DNA of 64,000 nt from Pseudomonas marginalis (GTDB lineage: Bacteria > Pseudomonadota > Gammaproteobacteria > Pseudomonadales > Pseudomonadaceae), in assembly GCF_024169655.1 (NCBI RefSeq), contig NZ_JALJWV010000001.1:5996001-6060000 (forward strand), given 5' to 3'. Every line of letters starts with the position of its first letter. Positions within the stretch are counted from its first letter, which is position 1. The position numbers were made by a program, and so were the translations under genes. Shown here in pieces: positions 8,938 through 17,312 of this stretch. Below the pieces are notes generated by a model that was not told the DNA's origin, did not search any database, and saw only the letters and a list, made by a program, of their open reading frames with translations.

Positions 8938-10010
8938 GAAGCGCTGGTTGGGGTGTTGCTTGGCGCGACCGGTGCAGGGGCGCTGCTGGCCGATGCGGTT
9001 GGAGCGACGGACGCTGCCGGGGTAGCAGCCGATGCTGCCGGAGTGGCTGGCTTGGCCGGTGCCGGTTTTGCAGCAGCCGGTTTAGCGACTGGCTTAGCGA
9101 CTGGTTTTGCAGCAGCGGCTTTGGCAACTGGCTTAGCGACTGGTTTTGCAGCAGCGGCTTTAGCAACCGGCTTGGCGGCTGGTTTTGCAGCAGCGACTTT
9201 AGCAACTGGCTTGGCGGCTGGTTTTGCAGCAGCGGCTTTGGCAACTGGCTTGGCGGCTGGTTTTGCAGCAGCGGCTTTGGCAACTGGCTTGGCGGCTGGT
9301 TTTGCAGCAGCGGCTTTAGCAACCGGCTTGGCGGCTGGTTTTGCAGCAGCGGCTTTAGCAACTGGCTTGGCGGCTGGTTTCGCAGCAGCGGCTTTGGCAA
9401 CTGGCTTGGCGGCTGGTTTTGCGGCAGCAGCTTTAGCAACTGGCTTGGCGGCTGGTTTTGCGGCAGCGGCTTTAGCAACCGGCTTGGCAGCTGGTTTTGC
9501 AGCAGCAGCTTTAGCAACTGGCTTGGCGGCTGGTTTCGCAGCAGCAGTTTTGGCAGCTGGTTTGGCAGCGGCCTTAGCCGGCGTCTTCGCTGCAACGGCT
9601 TTTACCGGCGCACGAGCGCCCAGCACTTTCGATACAGCTTCCTTCACACGACCAACGCCCTGGGCCAGTTTCAGGCTTTCTTGAGCATCTTTTTTGAGTT
9701 GGGAAATGTAGGTGCGGGTTTCGGCCTGGCGATCCTTGAGGGCGTCCAGCAGGTCCTCAAGTTCTTTGACTGCGTCTTTGGCTTTGGCTTGAGCCTTGGC
9801 CTTGCCGGCAGTGGCGGCGTCTTGCAGTTTGATGCGGGACTTGTGCAGTTTTTCTTGCGCTTTACCGCGTTGTTTTTCCAACTTGGCGAGCAGTTTTTCT
9901 GCATCAGCCAAGGCTTGGGAACACGCGCTTTCCAAATGTTCGAGCAGGCTGCCCGAGAGTTGTTGGAGTAAGTGCAACGGGGTATTTACAGGCTTCTGTT
10001 TGGCCGACAT
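8934..10010 (-). CDS. algP: Alginate regulatory protein AlgP (histone H1-like)
   Basis: This 358-residue protein has an N-terminal helical part (about residues 1–130) rich in Q, K, E and L. A long basic low-complexity tail follows, made of about twelve copies of a 13-residue unit of the type KPAAKPVAKAAAA. This is the AlgP/AlgR3 architecture, an H1-like DNA-binding protein that modulates algD transcription and hence alginate production in P. aeruginosa. The final 50 residues switch to an S/A/T/P-rich end. Binding to DNA by the lysine-rich tail is family knowledge. The DNA encoding the tail is itself an unstable-looking repeat array, annotated separately. Confidence 0.92.
   Translation of the reverse strand: MSAKQKPVNTPLHLLQQLSGSLLEHLESACSQALADAEKLLAKLEKQRGKAQEKLHKSRIKLQDAATAGKAKAQAKAKDAVKELEDLLDALKDRQAETRTYISQLKKDAQESLKLAQGVGRVKEAVSKVLGARAPVKAVAAKTPAKAAAKPAAKTAAAKPAAKPVAKAAAAKPAAKPVAKAAAAKPAAKPVAKAAAAKPAAKPVAKAAAAKPAAKPVAKAAAAKPAAKPVAKAAAAKPAAKPVAKAAAAKPAAKPVAKAAAAKPAAKPVAKVAAAKPAAKPVAKAAAAKPVAKPVAKAAAAKPVAKPVAKPAAAKPAPAKPATPAASAATPAASVAPTASASSAPAPVAPSNTPTSAS
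9075..9560. repeat. 39-bp tandem repeat array inside algP
   Basis: About twelve near-identical 39-base units encode the KPAAKPVAKAAAA tail of AlgP. Units differ by silent changes (such as gcagca/gcggca and aactgg/aaccgg) and a few conservative substitutions near the 5' edge of the array on the plus strand. Direct repeats of this kind expand and contract by slippage or recombination in units of 13 codons, so copy number is expected to vary between strains without breaking the frame. Confidence 0.9.
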
Positions 10011-10202
10011 GGTTTACCTCCTGGCTGACGTGGGTGCGGCTCATACTAGCCCTCTGCTCTTACCGCCGCTAGCGCATGTTGACAGTATCGTTTGCCTTGC
10101 GTTGCACCGTGCGAAAAATCTTATCGATATAACGAAAAACCACGCCACTTTTTACCCACTCACACTGGCATAATCCGTCGCACTTTCGGCTGGAGAAGAC
10201 CC

Positions 10203-10880
10203 ATGTCGCGTTACCTTTTTCTTGCGCTTGGTTTGGCGATTTCCGTGGCCAATGCAAGCGAGCCTTCGCCGTCCAAAACCACTGCGCCAGACGCGCACGA
10301 CCTCGCGTACAGCCTGGGCGCCAGCCTCGGTGAGCGGCTGCGACAGGAAGTCCCCGACTTGCAGCTCCAAGCCTTGATCGATGGCCTCAAGCAAGCCTAT
10401 CAAGGTAAACCGCTGGCGCTGGATAACGCGCGCATCGAACAGATCCTGGCGCAGCATGAAGCGCAGGACGAAGCCGATACTCAAGTGCCGCAAAGTGAAA
10501 AAGCCCTGACGGCCGAACAGCAGTTTTTGACCCAGGAAAAAGCCGCGAGCGGCGTGCGCGAATTGGCCGATGGCGTTCTGCTCACGGAGTTGACGCCCGG
10601 GACCGGCAATAAACCGTTGGCCAATGATGAGGTTCAGGTGAAATACGTGGGGCGATTGCCCGATGGGACGGTGTTCGATCAAAGCACCCAGGCGCAATGG
10701 TTTCGCCTAGACAGTGTGATCAGCGGCTGGAGCAGCGCGCTGCAACAGATGCCGGTGGGCGCGAAATGGCGCCTGGTGATTCCGTCAGCACAGGCCTATG
10801 GCGCCGACGGTGCCGGTGCGTTGATCCCGCCTTACACACCCCTGGTATTCGAGATCGAATTGCTCGGCACCCGGCATTGA
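10203..10880 (+). CDS. FKBP-type peptidyl-prolyl cis-trans isomerase
   Basis: This 225-residue secreted protein begins MSRYLFLALGLAISVANASE, a signal peptide with cleavage predicted after ANA. An N-terminal helical dimerisation domain (about residues 25–110) precedes an FKBP domain with VQVKYVGRLPDGTVFDQS, VISGWSSALQQMPVGAKW and IPPYTPLVFEIELL. It catalyses proline isomerisation during folding in the periplasm, like FkpA/FklB and Mip. The ATG at 10203 is chosen because GGAGA lies just upstream and the signal peptide starts there. A strong terminator follows the stop. The position between algP and algQ is conserved in the genus. Confidence 0.9.
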   Translation: MSRYLFLALGLAISVANASEPSPSKTTAPDAHDLAYSLGASLGERLRQEVPDLQLQALIDGLKQAYQGKPLALDNARIEQILAQHEAQDEADTQVPQSEKALTAEQQFLTQEKAASGVRELADGVLLTELTPGTGNKPLANDEVQVKYVGRLPDGTVFDQSTQAQWFRLDSVISGWSSALQQMPVGAKWRLVIPSAQAYGADGAGALIPPYTPLVFEIELLGTRH

Positions 10881-10886
10881 CCCAAT

Positions 10887-10918
10887 AAAAAACGGTGCGT
10901 CATGCGCACCGTTTTTTT
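10887..10918. terminator. Bidirectional rho-independent terminator
   Basis: A stem with arms AACGGTGCG and CGCACCGTT closes a TCATG-type loop, with runs of A before and T after it. It ends the FKBP transcript on the plus strand and, read in the other direction, the algQ transcript on the minus strand. Confidence 0.85.
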
Positions 10919-10933
10919 ATCTCACACCAAGGG

Positions 10934-11392
10934 TCAGGCCTGAGCGACAGCCACATCCCGGTGAGCATTGTGCAGCACTTCGATCAGGCAATCCTCAAGC
11001 TCGAAACGCTCATGGAGCAGGCCACCCAGCTCTTTGAATTTTTCCGCAACACACTTGCCGGCATCACACAGGTCATTGAACGCCAGCAGCTTCTCGGTGA
11101 TCACATCAATGCGTGGGTAGAGGGTATCGGCCAATTCAAGACCGCGCTGATCGTCGAAGGCTTCAGCCTCCTTGGTCAGTTGCTCGTAGATGCCGAAATG
11201 ACCGGCAGACACGTAGTCCACCAACACACCGCAAAATGCCTGCAACGGCTTGCGATTCTTCGTCAATGCTTCGGGCTTCGCGCCGAGAGCATCAAACGCC
11301 CGAACCAGTTCGTGGCGTGCCTTCAGCCAGCTATCGATCAGCTTGTGCACCCCACCCCAGCGTTCCTGAGCATTCTGACAACTTTCCAGCAT
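10934..11392 (-). CDS. algQ: Anti-sigma-70 factor AlgQ (Rsd family)
   Basis: The product is a 152-residue all-helical protein starting MLESCQNAQERWGGVHKLID, with WLKARHELVRAF and LVDYVSAGHFGIYEQL, matching AlgQ/Rsd across its full length. Rsd proteins bind region 4 of the vegetative sigma factor and shift RNA polymerase toward alternative sigma factors in stationary phase. In Pseudomonas AlgQ promotes alginate and siderophore gene expression. The gene is monocistronic, flanked by the terminator on its 3' side and by a hairpin-bearing 209-base gap upstream. Confidence 0.93.
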   Translation of the reverse strand: MLESCQNAQERWGGVHKLIDSWLKARHELVRAFDALGAKPEALTKNRKPLQAFCGVLVDYVSAGHFGIYEQLTKEAEAFDDQRGLELADTLYPRIDVITEKLLAFNDLCDAGKCVAEKFKELGGLLHERFELEDCLIEVLHNAHRDVAVAQA

Positions 11393-11500
11393 GATGATCT
11401 CTCTTCCCTATAGGGGGCGCTGCCGCTGTGTGCCCGCGCAATACTTCAAAGATAAAGCGGCAGCCGGACAAAGCCGTATCTGACAACGGTTTCAATAACG

Positions 11501-11526
11501 CATGCGGGCCAGATTATGCCCGCATG
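11501..11526. terminator. Hairpin between dsbB and algQ, possible dsbB terminator
   Basis: A perfect 9-base stem, CATGCGGGC with GCCCGCATG, encloses an 8-base loop. It lies downstream of dsbB and upstream of algQ on the minus strand. The following T content is weak, so it may be a poor terminator or a leader structure of algQ. There is no gene in the surrounding 11393–11601 interval. Confidence 0.4.
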
Positions 11527-11601
11527 ACTATGGCTTCAAGGTACGCAGGAGAGAAAGTTCATACAAGTGTTTAATCCCGTCCTACAACCTGCGACCGGTT
11601 T

Positions 11602-12123
11602 TCAGCGTCTCGACAGGCGCAACGGTTGGCTGAATATCAGCCGTGAAAATTGCATGAAGCCCAGGATCAGCATCGCCACGAAAAACAACAGACTCCACTC
11701 CGGAAGGCTCAAATCGAACAGGGTCCAAGTGATTTCCACGCAGTCGACGGTGCCGTTGAAGATCGAGCGCAGCGCCTGCGAAAAAGACAGGTTTTCGAGC
11801 ATGTACTGCAAGCTGGGCCAACAATCGCTGGCCTGATCCGCCGTGGTGTTCTGCAATAACACCTGGCGCACGGCGGTAATTGCGCCAAGCGCGGCACAGC
11901 CTGTGCTCGCCAGCCCATACCCATAGACGCCGTAGCGTTTGGGGTTATGCACAGCCGCAACCAGGTTGATCAACGTAAAGGTGGCGAGGAATAGCCGTTG
12001 TACCTGGCACAGAAAGCAGGGCCGCAGCAGCGCGCCATATTCCAGGTAGAAAGACGCACCCAACGTCAGCGCACCGGCCATGAACGCCAGGAAAAACAAG
12101 GAGCGTGAGGGGGCCAAAGACAT
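11602..12123 (-). CDS. dsbB: Disulfide bond formation protein B (DsbB/DsbH)
   Basis: The product is a 173-residue four-helix inner-membrane protein. The first periplasmic loop carries the redox pair in LLRPCFLCQVQRLFL. The second loop carries cysteines in SDCWPSLQYML and GTVDCVEITW. These are the quinone-linked and DsbA-reoxidising cysteine pairs. DsbB reoxidises DsbA and passes electrons to ubiquinone. Pseudomonads often have two DsbB paralogues, and the copy next to the hem genes is often called DsbH. Promoter signals would lie in the 237-base gap before hemY. Confidence 0.88.
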   Translation of the reverse strand: MSLAPSRSLFFLAFMAGALTLGASFYLEYGALLRPCFLCQVQRLFLATFTLINLVAAVHNPKRYGVYGYGLASTGCAALGAITAVRQVLLQNTTADQASDCWPSLQYMLENLSFSQALRSIFNGTVDCVEITWTLFDLSLPEWSLLFFVAMLILGFMQFSRLIFSQPLRLSRR

Positions 12124-12312
12124 TGTTTATCCGTACCGCGAGAGATAGGCCGTTACGGTAGAGGAAAGGCCTGACCCCTTTCAATACGCGTTAGAGCAGA
12201 CGATTCCGCGAAAACGTAGGGACATCCCGCCAGAACTTGGAGGACATAACCTGACGCAACGTAGGAATGTATTACACACCCAGTTAAACCGAGTCTTTAC
12301 ACAGAACCAAAA

Positions 12313-12342
12313 GGTTGGCTGTCGGACGCATCCGAGCCAACC
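12313..12342 (-). terminator. Rho-independent terminator after hemY
   Basis: Arms GGTTGGCT (12313–12320) and AGCCAACC (12335–12342) pair, with a further CGGA/TCCG stem above a two-base bulge. On the minus strand the hairpin is followed by a T-rich stretch. It lies just downstream of the hemY stop codon. Confidence 0.7.
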
Positions 12343-12360
12343 CTCGCATCACTTCCTACT

Positions 12361-13602
12361 TCAACCCTGCGCCGGCACGGGTAACGGTGAGGCGAGCAAA
12401 CGGTTGTCCAGCAGGCCCAAGCCTTCCTGGAACAACTGGTTGCTGCGCTCGGTGTCACCCAACTGGGCCAGCAGGCGTGCCAGTTCGGCACACGCCTCGG
12501 GGTTGCGCTGCACCTGCAGGCTGCTTTCCAGGTAGTCCCGCGCCTTGCCCCACAGACTGTTTTGCAGACACAGGCGACCCAGGGTCAACAGCAAGCTGGC
12601 ATCACCGGGATGATCCTTGAGCCAGCCCTCGGCAAACTTCAACTGGCGGGCCGGGTCACTGCCGCGCAACAGGCCATACAGGCGGATCAGATGGCTGTCA
12701 TAGGCCCGCTTGATCGCGCCACGCAACACTTCCTCGGCCTTGGCATCAGCGCCCAACTGGCGCAGTTGCTCGGCGTAGGCCACCACCAATTGCGGCTCCT
12801 GGCGTTGGGCGGACGTCAGTTGTTGCCAGGCGCGCTCAAGCGCCTGCAAACCCGCTTCGCCCTGCTCTTCACGCTGGACGGCCAGGCTCAGGTTTTCCCC
12901 CCAGGCACGACGCTCCAGCTCGGCCAATTCGCCGGCCGGCAACACTTTGTCCTTACGCAGCTCAGGCAACAGACGAATCACTGACGACCAATCGCCCCGC
13001 TGCTGATGCAAGCGTTGCAACTGGCGCAGCACTTGGGCGTTATGGGGATGCCGCTCGTGCATGGCCTGCAAGGTGATCAGCGCGCCGTCGGTATCGCCAC
13101 GGTCCATCTGCAATTGCGCATGGCTCAAGGCAACCGCCAGTTCGGCCTGGGGCTGACGCTCGAGGGCACGCTCGAGCAAACCGTCGCACGCTTCATATCG
13201 CCCTTGCTCATTCGCCGCCCGGGCCGCGCCAAGGTAATACAGCAACGGCTGGCGTTCGGCTTCGGCGGCACGATGCAGGTGGCGTTCGGCACTGGCCCAG
13301 CGGCCTTCGGCGAGGTCCATCTGGCCCTGTTCGATCGCGATCTGCACGCGACGGCTGCGGTTACGCCGCGACCACGGGTTGACCACGCCGCCCGAGGTGC
13401 TCAGCAGGCTCAACAGGACACGAATCAGGTAGATCGCCAGGCCGATGACAAACACCGCCACCAGGGTGGCCCACAGACTCGACTCGTAATGCAGCAGATG
13501 GGGATAGGTAATCAGCACGTAGCCGGTGTGTTTCGAAATGCCCACAGCCAGCGCCAGGGCGATCGCAATCGCCAGCACCAGGATCACATAGAAACGCTTC
13601 AT
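12361..13602 (-). CDS. hemY: Haem biosynthesis-associated protein HemY (TPR domain)
   Basis: This 413-residue protein has two N-terminal transmembrane helices (about residues 3–22 and 42–65), typical of the HemY N-terminal domain, and a long periplasmic or cytoplasmic TPR solenoid made of helix pairs with A, L and R repeats. HemY of proteobacteria is not protoporphyrinogen oxidase but a membrane protein proposed to organise late haem synthesis or shuttle intermediates. It is the last gene of hemC-hemD-hemX-hemY, 5 bases after hemX, and is followed by a terminator. Confidence 0.9.
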   Translation of the reverse strand: MKRFYVILVLAIAIALALAVGISKHTGYVLITYPHLLHYESSLWATLVAVFVIGLAIYLIRVLLSLLSTSGGVVNPWSRRNRSRRVQIAIEQGQMDLAEGRWASAERHLHRAAEAERQPLLYYLGAARAANEQGRYEACDGLLERALERQPQAELAVALSHAQLQMDRGDTDGALITLQAMHERHPHNAQVLRQLQRLHQQRGDWSSVIRLLPELRKDKVLPAGELAELERRAWGENLSLAVQREEQGEAGLQALERAWQQLTSAQRQEPQLVVAYAEQLRQLGADAKAEEVLRGAIKRAYDSHLIRLYGLLRGSDPARQLKFAEGWLKDHPGDASLLLTLGRLCLQNSLWGKARDYLESSLQVQRNPEACAELARLLAQLGDTERSNQLFQEGLGLLDNRLLASPLPVPAQG

Positions 13603-13607
13603 CGGCT

Positions 13608-14723
13608 CTACTCCTGGCTCGCCGGCGTGCCAGCCGAAGCCTTGGCTTCGTCGGCAGGCGAGTGACGACGTTCAAGGTATGCCTGCACGGCGGCCAGGCT
13701 GGCAGCCAGGTCCGGGGTCACGACCGAGACAGCCTTGGGCTCAAGCTCGGCGATACGCGCCAGCATCGCTTTGCTCTGTGGGTTGTCCTGGTTGAAGTTG
13801 TCCTGCAACACGCTGCGCGCCTCACCCAGCGAACGGCTGTACACCGCCGACTCACCATTGAGCGCAGCCCACTGCGCTTGCTCGAGGGCCAGGCTCAGGG
13901 CCAGGCGCACCTGGTTCAGGCCTTGGCCGGCGAGCAGCGGGCGAATGTTGTCATCCGGGTTGAAGTCGATACGGAAGTAACGCGAGAGCTGCTCCCACCA
14001 TTGGCTCAAGCGGTTTTCCGTATCGGTCGTCGGACGCCCTTGGGGCGCCGGTTCCTGAAGCTGGTACTCCGGCGCGATCGCCGCCAGTTGCACGACTTGA
14101 TCACGCAAGGCCGCAAGTTGCAGGTATAGCCCGGTACGGTCCGGTTGTTCGGTACTGCGCAACGCGGCAAGGCTCTTGGCCAATTGCTCGCGCGCGGCGT
14201 AGGAACCCGGATCGCTCTGCTCGCGAAGAATCTCGTCGGCGCCCTGGACCAGCGACTGCGCGCTGTTGATATCCTGCAGGGCAGACAAGCGCAAACTCGC
14301 TAGACGAATCAAGTGTTCGGCTTCAGCCAGGCGCCAGTCCTTGCGGCTGGCTCCCAGTACGGTTTCCAGGCGCTGGCCCAGACGCTGCTGATCGCCCTGC
14401 AACTGCGCCACCAGGCGGCGGCGCTCTTCCAGCTCGTCGGCACCCGGCAGTTGCGCCAGGCGTGCCGCCAACTGTTGCTGGCTTTGCTTGAGGGTCTGGG
14501 ACTGGTCGTCGAGGGTCTGTACCTGGCTCAGCTGTTGCTGGCTGCTGGCTTGCAGGGCGCGGACCTGCCAGATCCCCCAGCCGCCGGCGGCAACGCCTGC
14601 GGCGCCCAGCAGCAAGGCGACGATTGCCAGGCCATTGCCACGGCGCGGCGCGGTGTCCGGTGTCTGGCCCGGCGCATCGAGCGCGGGCTGAGCTTCATCT
14701 TTAGGCAAGGCTGTTTCGCTCAC
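13608..14723 (-). CDS. hemX: HemX, uroporphyrinogen-III C-methyltransferase-like membrane protein
   Basis: This 371-residue protein has a cytoplasmic proline- and alanine-rich N-terminus and a single transmembrane helix (NGLAIVALLLGAAGVAAGGW, about residues 30–50). A coiled coil of Q, L and E follows, then a conserved HemX domain containing DWRLAEAEHLIRLASLRL. Although annotated as a methyltransferase in many genomes, the family lacks a SAM-binding methylase domain, and its role is probably in assembling haem enzymes. The gap to hemD is 18 bases and to hemY 5, so this is one transcript. Confidence 0.9.
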   Translation of the reverse strand: MSETALPKDEAQPALDAPGQTPDTAPRRGNGLAIVALLLGAAGVAAGGWGIWQVRALQASSQQQLSQVQTLDDQSQTLKQSQQQLAARLAQLPGADELEERRRLVAQLQGDQQRLGQRLETVLGASRKDWRLAEAEHLIRLASLRLSALQDINSAQSLVQGADEILREQSDPGSYAAREQLAKSLAALRSTEQPDRTGLYLQLAALRDQVVQLAAIAPEYQLQEPAPQGRPTTDTENRLSQWWEQLSRYFRIDFNPDDNIRPLLAGQGLNQVRLALSLALEQAQWAALNGESAVYSRSLGEARSVLQDNFNQDNPQSKAMLARIAELEPKAVSVVTPDLAASLAAVQAYLERRHSPADEAKASAGTPASQE

Positions 14724-14741
14724 GTATCCATCCTTTGCGTA

Positions 14742-15500
14742 TCAGAGAGTGGGAACGGAATGGCTCCGTAACGCCACTAACAAAGCCGCGGCACTCGCGC
14801 CGCGACAATCCACAACTTTTTCTGCGCCAGCGGCCCGCGCCATCTCATAGACTCGCGGGCTGGGCACGAACAGCGGCAGCCGCACCACCTGTGGCCAATC
14901 CGGGCCGGCCAGGGCTTGCAGGTGTAATAAACCCTGCCCACTGCTGACCACCAGGCCGTTCAAGCGTTCCAACTGGATGCGCTGCATCAGTACCCCCGGG
15001 TCGTAGGCCGGAAGGAAACGGCGATACAACTCCAGATAGTCGACACTAGCACCTTGCTCGCGCAAGCGCTCCGCCAGCAGCTCTCGCCCGCCCTCGCCGC
15101 GCAGGATCAACACCCGTGCATCGGCAGGTGCAATAGCCTCGCGCAAGGCGGGCAAGGCAAGCAAGGCCTCGCTGTCGTCGCCGCTGGGGGGATAATGAAC
15201 GTCCAGGCCCTGATCGGCGAGGACCTGCGCGGTGGCGGCCCCCACGCTGAACCACGGCAACTGCGGCCAGCATCGATCCAAGCATTGCACGCCAAGGCGC
15301 GCCGCCGGTTTGCTCACCACAATGACCGCGCAATAGCGGCCCAGGTCAGCAAACACCGCCTGCTGCGCAGGCGTGACCGGCAAGGCTTCGATCTCCAGCA
15401 ACGGCAGGCTGCTGCTGAAAATCCCGACCTCGGACAACGATGCCGCCAACAGCGCAGACTCCTCGGCAGGCCGCGTCAGCAGCACACGCCAATCGGTCAC
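14742..15500 (-). CDS. hemD: Uroporphyrinogen-III synthase
   Basis: The product is a 252-residue two-lobed enzyme starting MTDWRVLLTRPAEESALLAA. It includes the conserved FSVGAATAQVLADQGLDVHYP and RVLILRGEGGRELLAERLRE segments seen in HemD proteins. It cyclises hydroxymethylbilane with inversion of ring D to give uroporphyrinogen III. HemD is a fast-diverging family, so the call rests on these segments plus position. Its ATG overlaps the hemC stop by 4 bases (ATGA), consistent with coupled translation of consecutive pathway enzymes. Confidence 0.92.
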   Translation of the reverse strand: MTDWRVLLTRPAEESALLAASLSEVGIFSSSLPLLEIEALPVTPAQQAVFADLGRYCAVIVVSKPAARLGVQCLDRCWPQLPWFSVGAATAQVLADQGLDVHYPPSGDDSEALLALPALREAIAPADARVLILRGEGGRELLAERLREQGASVDYLELYRRFLPAYDPGVLMQRIQLERLNGLVVSSGQGLLHLQALAGPDWPQVVRLPLFVPSPRVYEMARAAGAEKVVDCRGASAAALLVALRSHSVPTL

Positions 15501-16438
15501 TGCGGGCCGGCCTCGCCGTAGACTTTTTGCAGAATGACACCGGCGCCCTTGTCCAGCAGCGCTTCGGCGACCTGAATACCCAGCGCCGTCGCATCACGCT
15601 GCGGCCCGCGCACTTGCGCGGTGATCAAGTTACCGCCGTCAGGGTCACCCACCAGGCCACGCAGCCACAGGTTTTCGCCTTCAAGCACGGCGTAGCAGGC
15701 GATCGGCACCTGGCAGCCACCGTTGAGGTGTTTGTTCAGGGCGCGTTCGGCGGTGACACGGACGTCGGTGTCGTGGTGATCGAGCGGCTTGAGCAAGGCG
15801 TGGATTTCACTGTCGGCGGTGCGGCATTCGATGCCCACTGCGCCCTGCCCGCCGGCGGGCAAGCTGTCTTCGACGCTGATGACCGAGGTGATGCGGTCTT
15901 CGAAGCCGAGCCGGATCAAACCGGCCGCCGCGAGAATGATCGCGTCGTATTCACCGGCATCCAGCTTGGCCAGGCGGGTATTGACGTTGCCGCGCAGGAA
16001 GCGGATCTGCAAATCCGGGCGACGCGTCAGCAACTGGGCCTGACGCCGCAGGCTGGAAGTGCCGACAATACTGCCCAACGGCAGCTCATCCAGGGACGCG
16101 TAGGTATTGGACACGAAGGCGTCGCGCGGGTCTTCACGCTCGCAGATGCAAAACAGGCCCAGGCCTTCGGGGAAGTCCATGGGCACGTCTTTCATCGAAT
16201 GCACGGCGATGTCGGCTTCGTTTTCCAGCAGCGCGGTTTCCAGTTCCTTGACGAACAAACCCTTGCCGCCGATCTTCGACAGCGGCGAGTCCAGCAGCTT
16301 GTCGCCGCGACTGACCATGGGCACCAGGGACACCTGGAGACCAGGGTGGGCCTGCTCGAGGCGTGCTTTGACGTATTCGGCCTGCCACAAGGCCAGGGCA
16401 CTTTTACGGGTGGCGATGCGGATTTCGCGAGAGGACAT
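15497..16438 (-). CDS. hemC: Hydroxymethylbilane synthase (porphobilinogen deaminase)
   Basis: The product is a 313-residue enzyme starting MSSREIRIATRKSALALWQA. It has the MVSRGDKLLDSPLSKIGGKG loop and AVHSMKDVP, and the NGGCQVPIAC segment whose cysteine holds the dipyrromethane cofactor. It joins four porphobilinogens into hydroxymethylbilane in tetrapyrrole synthesis. It is the first gene of the hemCDXY operon. A 127-base gap separates it from algR upstream, enough for its own promoter, though read-through from algR is possible. Confidence 0.96.
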   Translation of the reverse strand: MSSREIRIATRKSALALWQAEYVKARLEQAHPGLQVSLVPMVSRGDKLLDSPLSKIGGKGLFVKELETALLENEADIAVHSMKDVPMDFPEGLGLFCICEREDPRDAFVSNTYASLDELPLGSIVGTSSLRRQAQLLTRRPDLQIRFLRGNVNTRLAKLDAGEYDAIILAAAGLIRLGFEDRITSVISVEDSLPAGGQGAVGIECRTADSEIHALLKPLDHHDTDVRVTAERALNKHLNGGCQVPIACYAVLEGENLWLRGLVGDPDGGNLITAQVRGPQRDATALGIQVAEALLDKGAGVILQKVYGEAGPQ

Positions 16439-16565
16439 GGATCAATCCGTACTGAATAGATACGGCAGATAATAACAGCTCAGGAAAATTCGCTTTGATT
16501 TGAATCAGCAAGTGCGGGGGCCTCCCTGGCCGCAGCGCACCGCGATCACCGCTACAGCCCTTGGG

Positions 16566-17312
16566 CTAAAGCTGCTGCATCATCTTGCGCACGCCGGCAA
16601 CATGGCGCCGGCTGACGATCAAGGCATCGCCGTTAAGCCCTTTCAGGAATAACTGAAAGTGCCCCAAGGGCGTGCGCTGCAGGCGTTCGATGCGCTCACG
16701 AGCCACCAGCGCGTTGCGGTGGATGCGCACGAAACGGTCGCCGAATTCATCCTCAAGGGCCTTGAGCGGCTCATCGAGCAGCACTTCGCCAGCCTCGTGA
16801 CGCAGGGTCACGTACTTGTGATCGGCGATGAAATAGACCACCTGGCTCAGGGGGATCAGCTCGATACCTTTACGGGTGCGCGCACTGATATGGCTGCGCG
16901 GCCCGTTACCGCTCTGGGCGGCGGGCTGGGTCAGGGCGGCAAGCTGGATGCGATTGGGGCGCTCGGCCTTTTTCAATGCCTTGAGCAACGCCTCGGCAGT
17001 CACTGGCTTGACCAGGAAGCTGACACCGCTGGCTTCCAGGGTTTCGGCCGGGAACTCTTCCTCGGCGGCACACAACACCACGGCCGGTGGCGATTCGCGC
17101 TCACTCAGGCGGGCGGCGACTTGCAGGCCATCCAGGCCCGGCATGCGGATATCGAGCAGCACCACATCCGGCTTGAGGCTGTCGATCAACGTCAACGCCT
17201 CCTCGCCCGTGGCGGCGCTCGGTTCAAGGACTGTATAACCCTCGAGTTCACTGACGAGACGGCTCAGTCGCTCGCGGGCTTGGGGTTCGTCATCAACGAT
17301 CAGGACATTCAT
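16566..17312 (-). CDS. algR: LytTR response regulator AlgR
   Basis: The product is a 248-residue response regulator, the same length as P. aeruginosa AlgR. The receiver domain starts MNVLIVDDEPQARERLSRLV and has the phosphoacceptor D54 in VVLLDIRMPG. The C-terminal LytTR DNA-binding domain includes GIELIPLSQVVYFIADHKYV and FVRIHRNALVARERIERL. AlgR controls alginate, type IV pili and virulence genes. An upstream in-frame ATG-like extension is rejected because the family starts at MNVLIV. The start codon overlaps the stop of a decayed algZ remnant by 4 bases (ATGA), so the cognate kinase gene has been lost from its usual place. Confidence 0.95.
   Translation of the reverse strand: MNVLIVDDEPQARERLSRLVSELEGYTVLEPSAATGEEALTLIDSLKPDVVLLDIRMPGLDGLQVAARLSERESPPAVVLCAAEEEFPAETLEASGVSFLVKPVTAEALLKALKKAERPNRIQLAALTQPAAQSGNGPRSHISARTRKGIELIPLSQVVYFIADHKYVTLRHEAGEVLLDEPLKALEDEFGDRFVRIHRNALVARERIERLQRTPLGHFQLFLKGLNGDALIVSRRHVAGVRKMMQQL

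Noticed and set aside
9075..9560. Short regular repeats resembling a CRISPR array
   Set aside because: The 39-base units are contiguous with no unique spacers and lie in frame within algP, so they are coding repeats.
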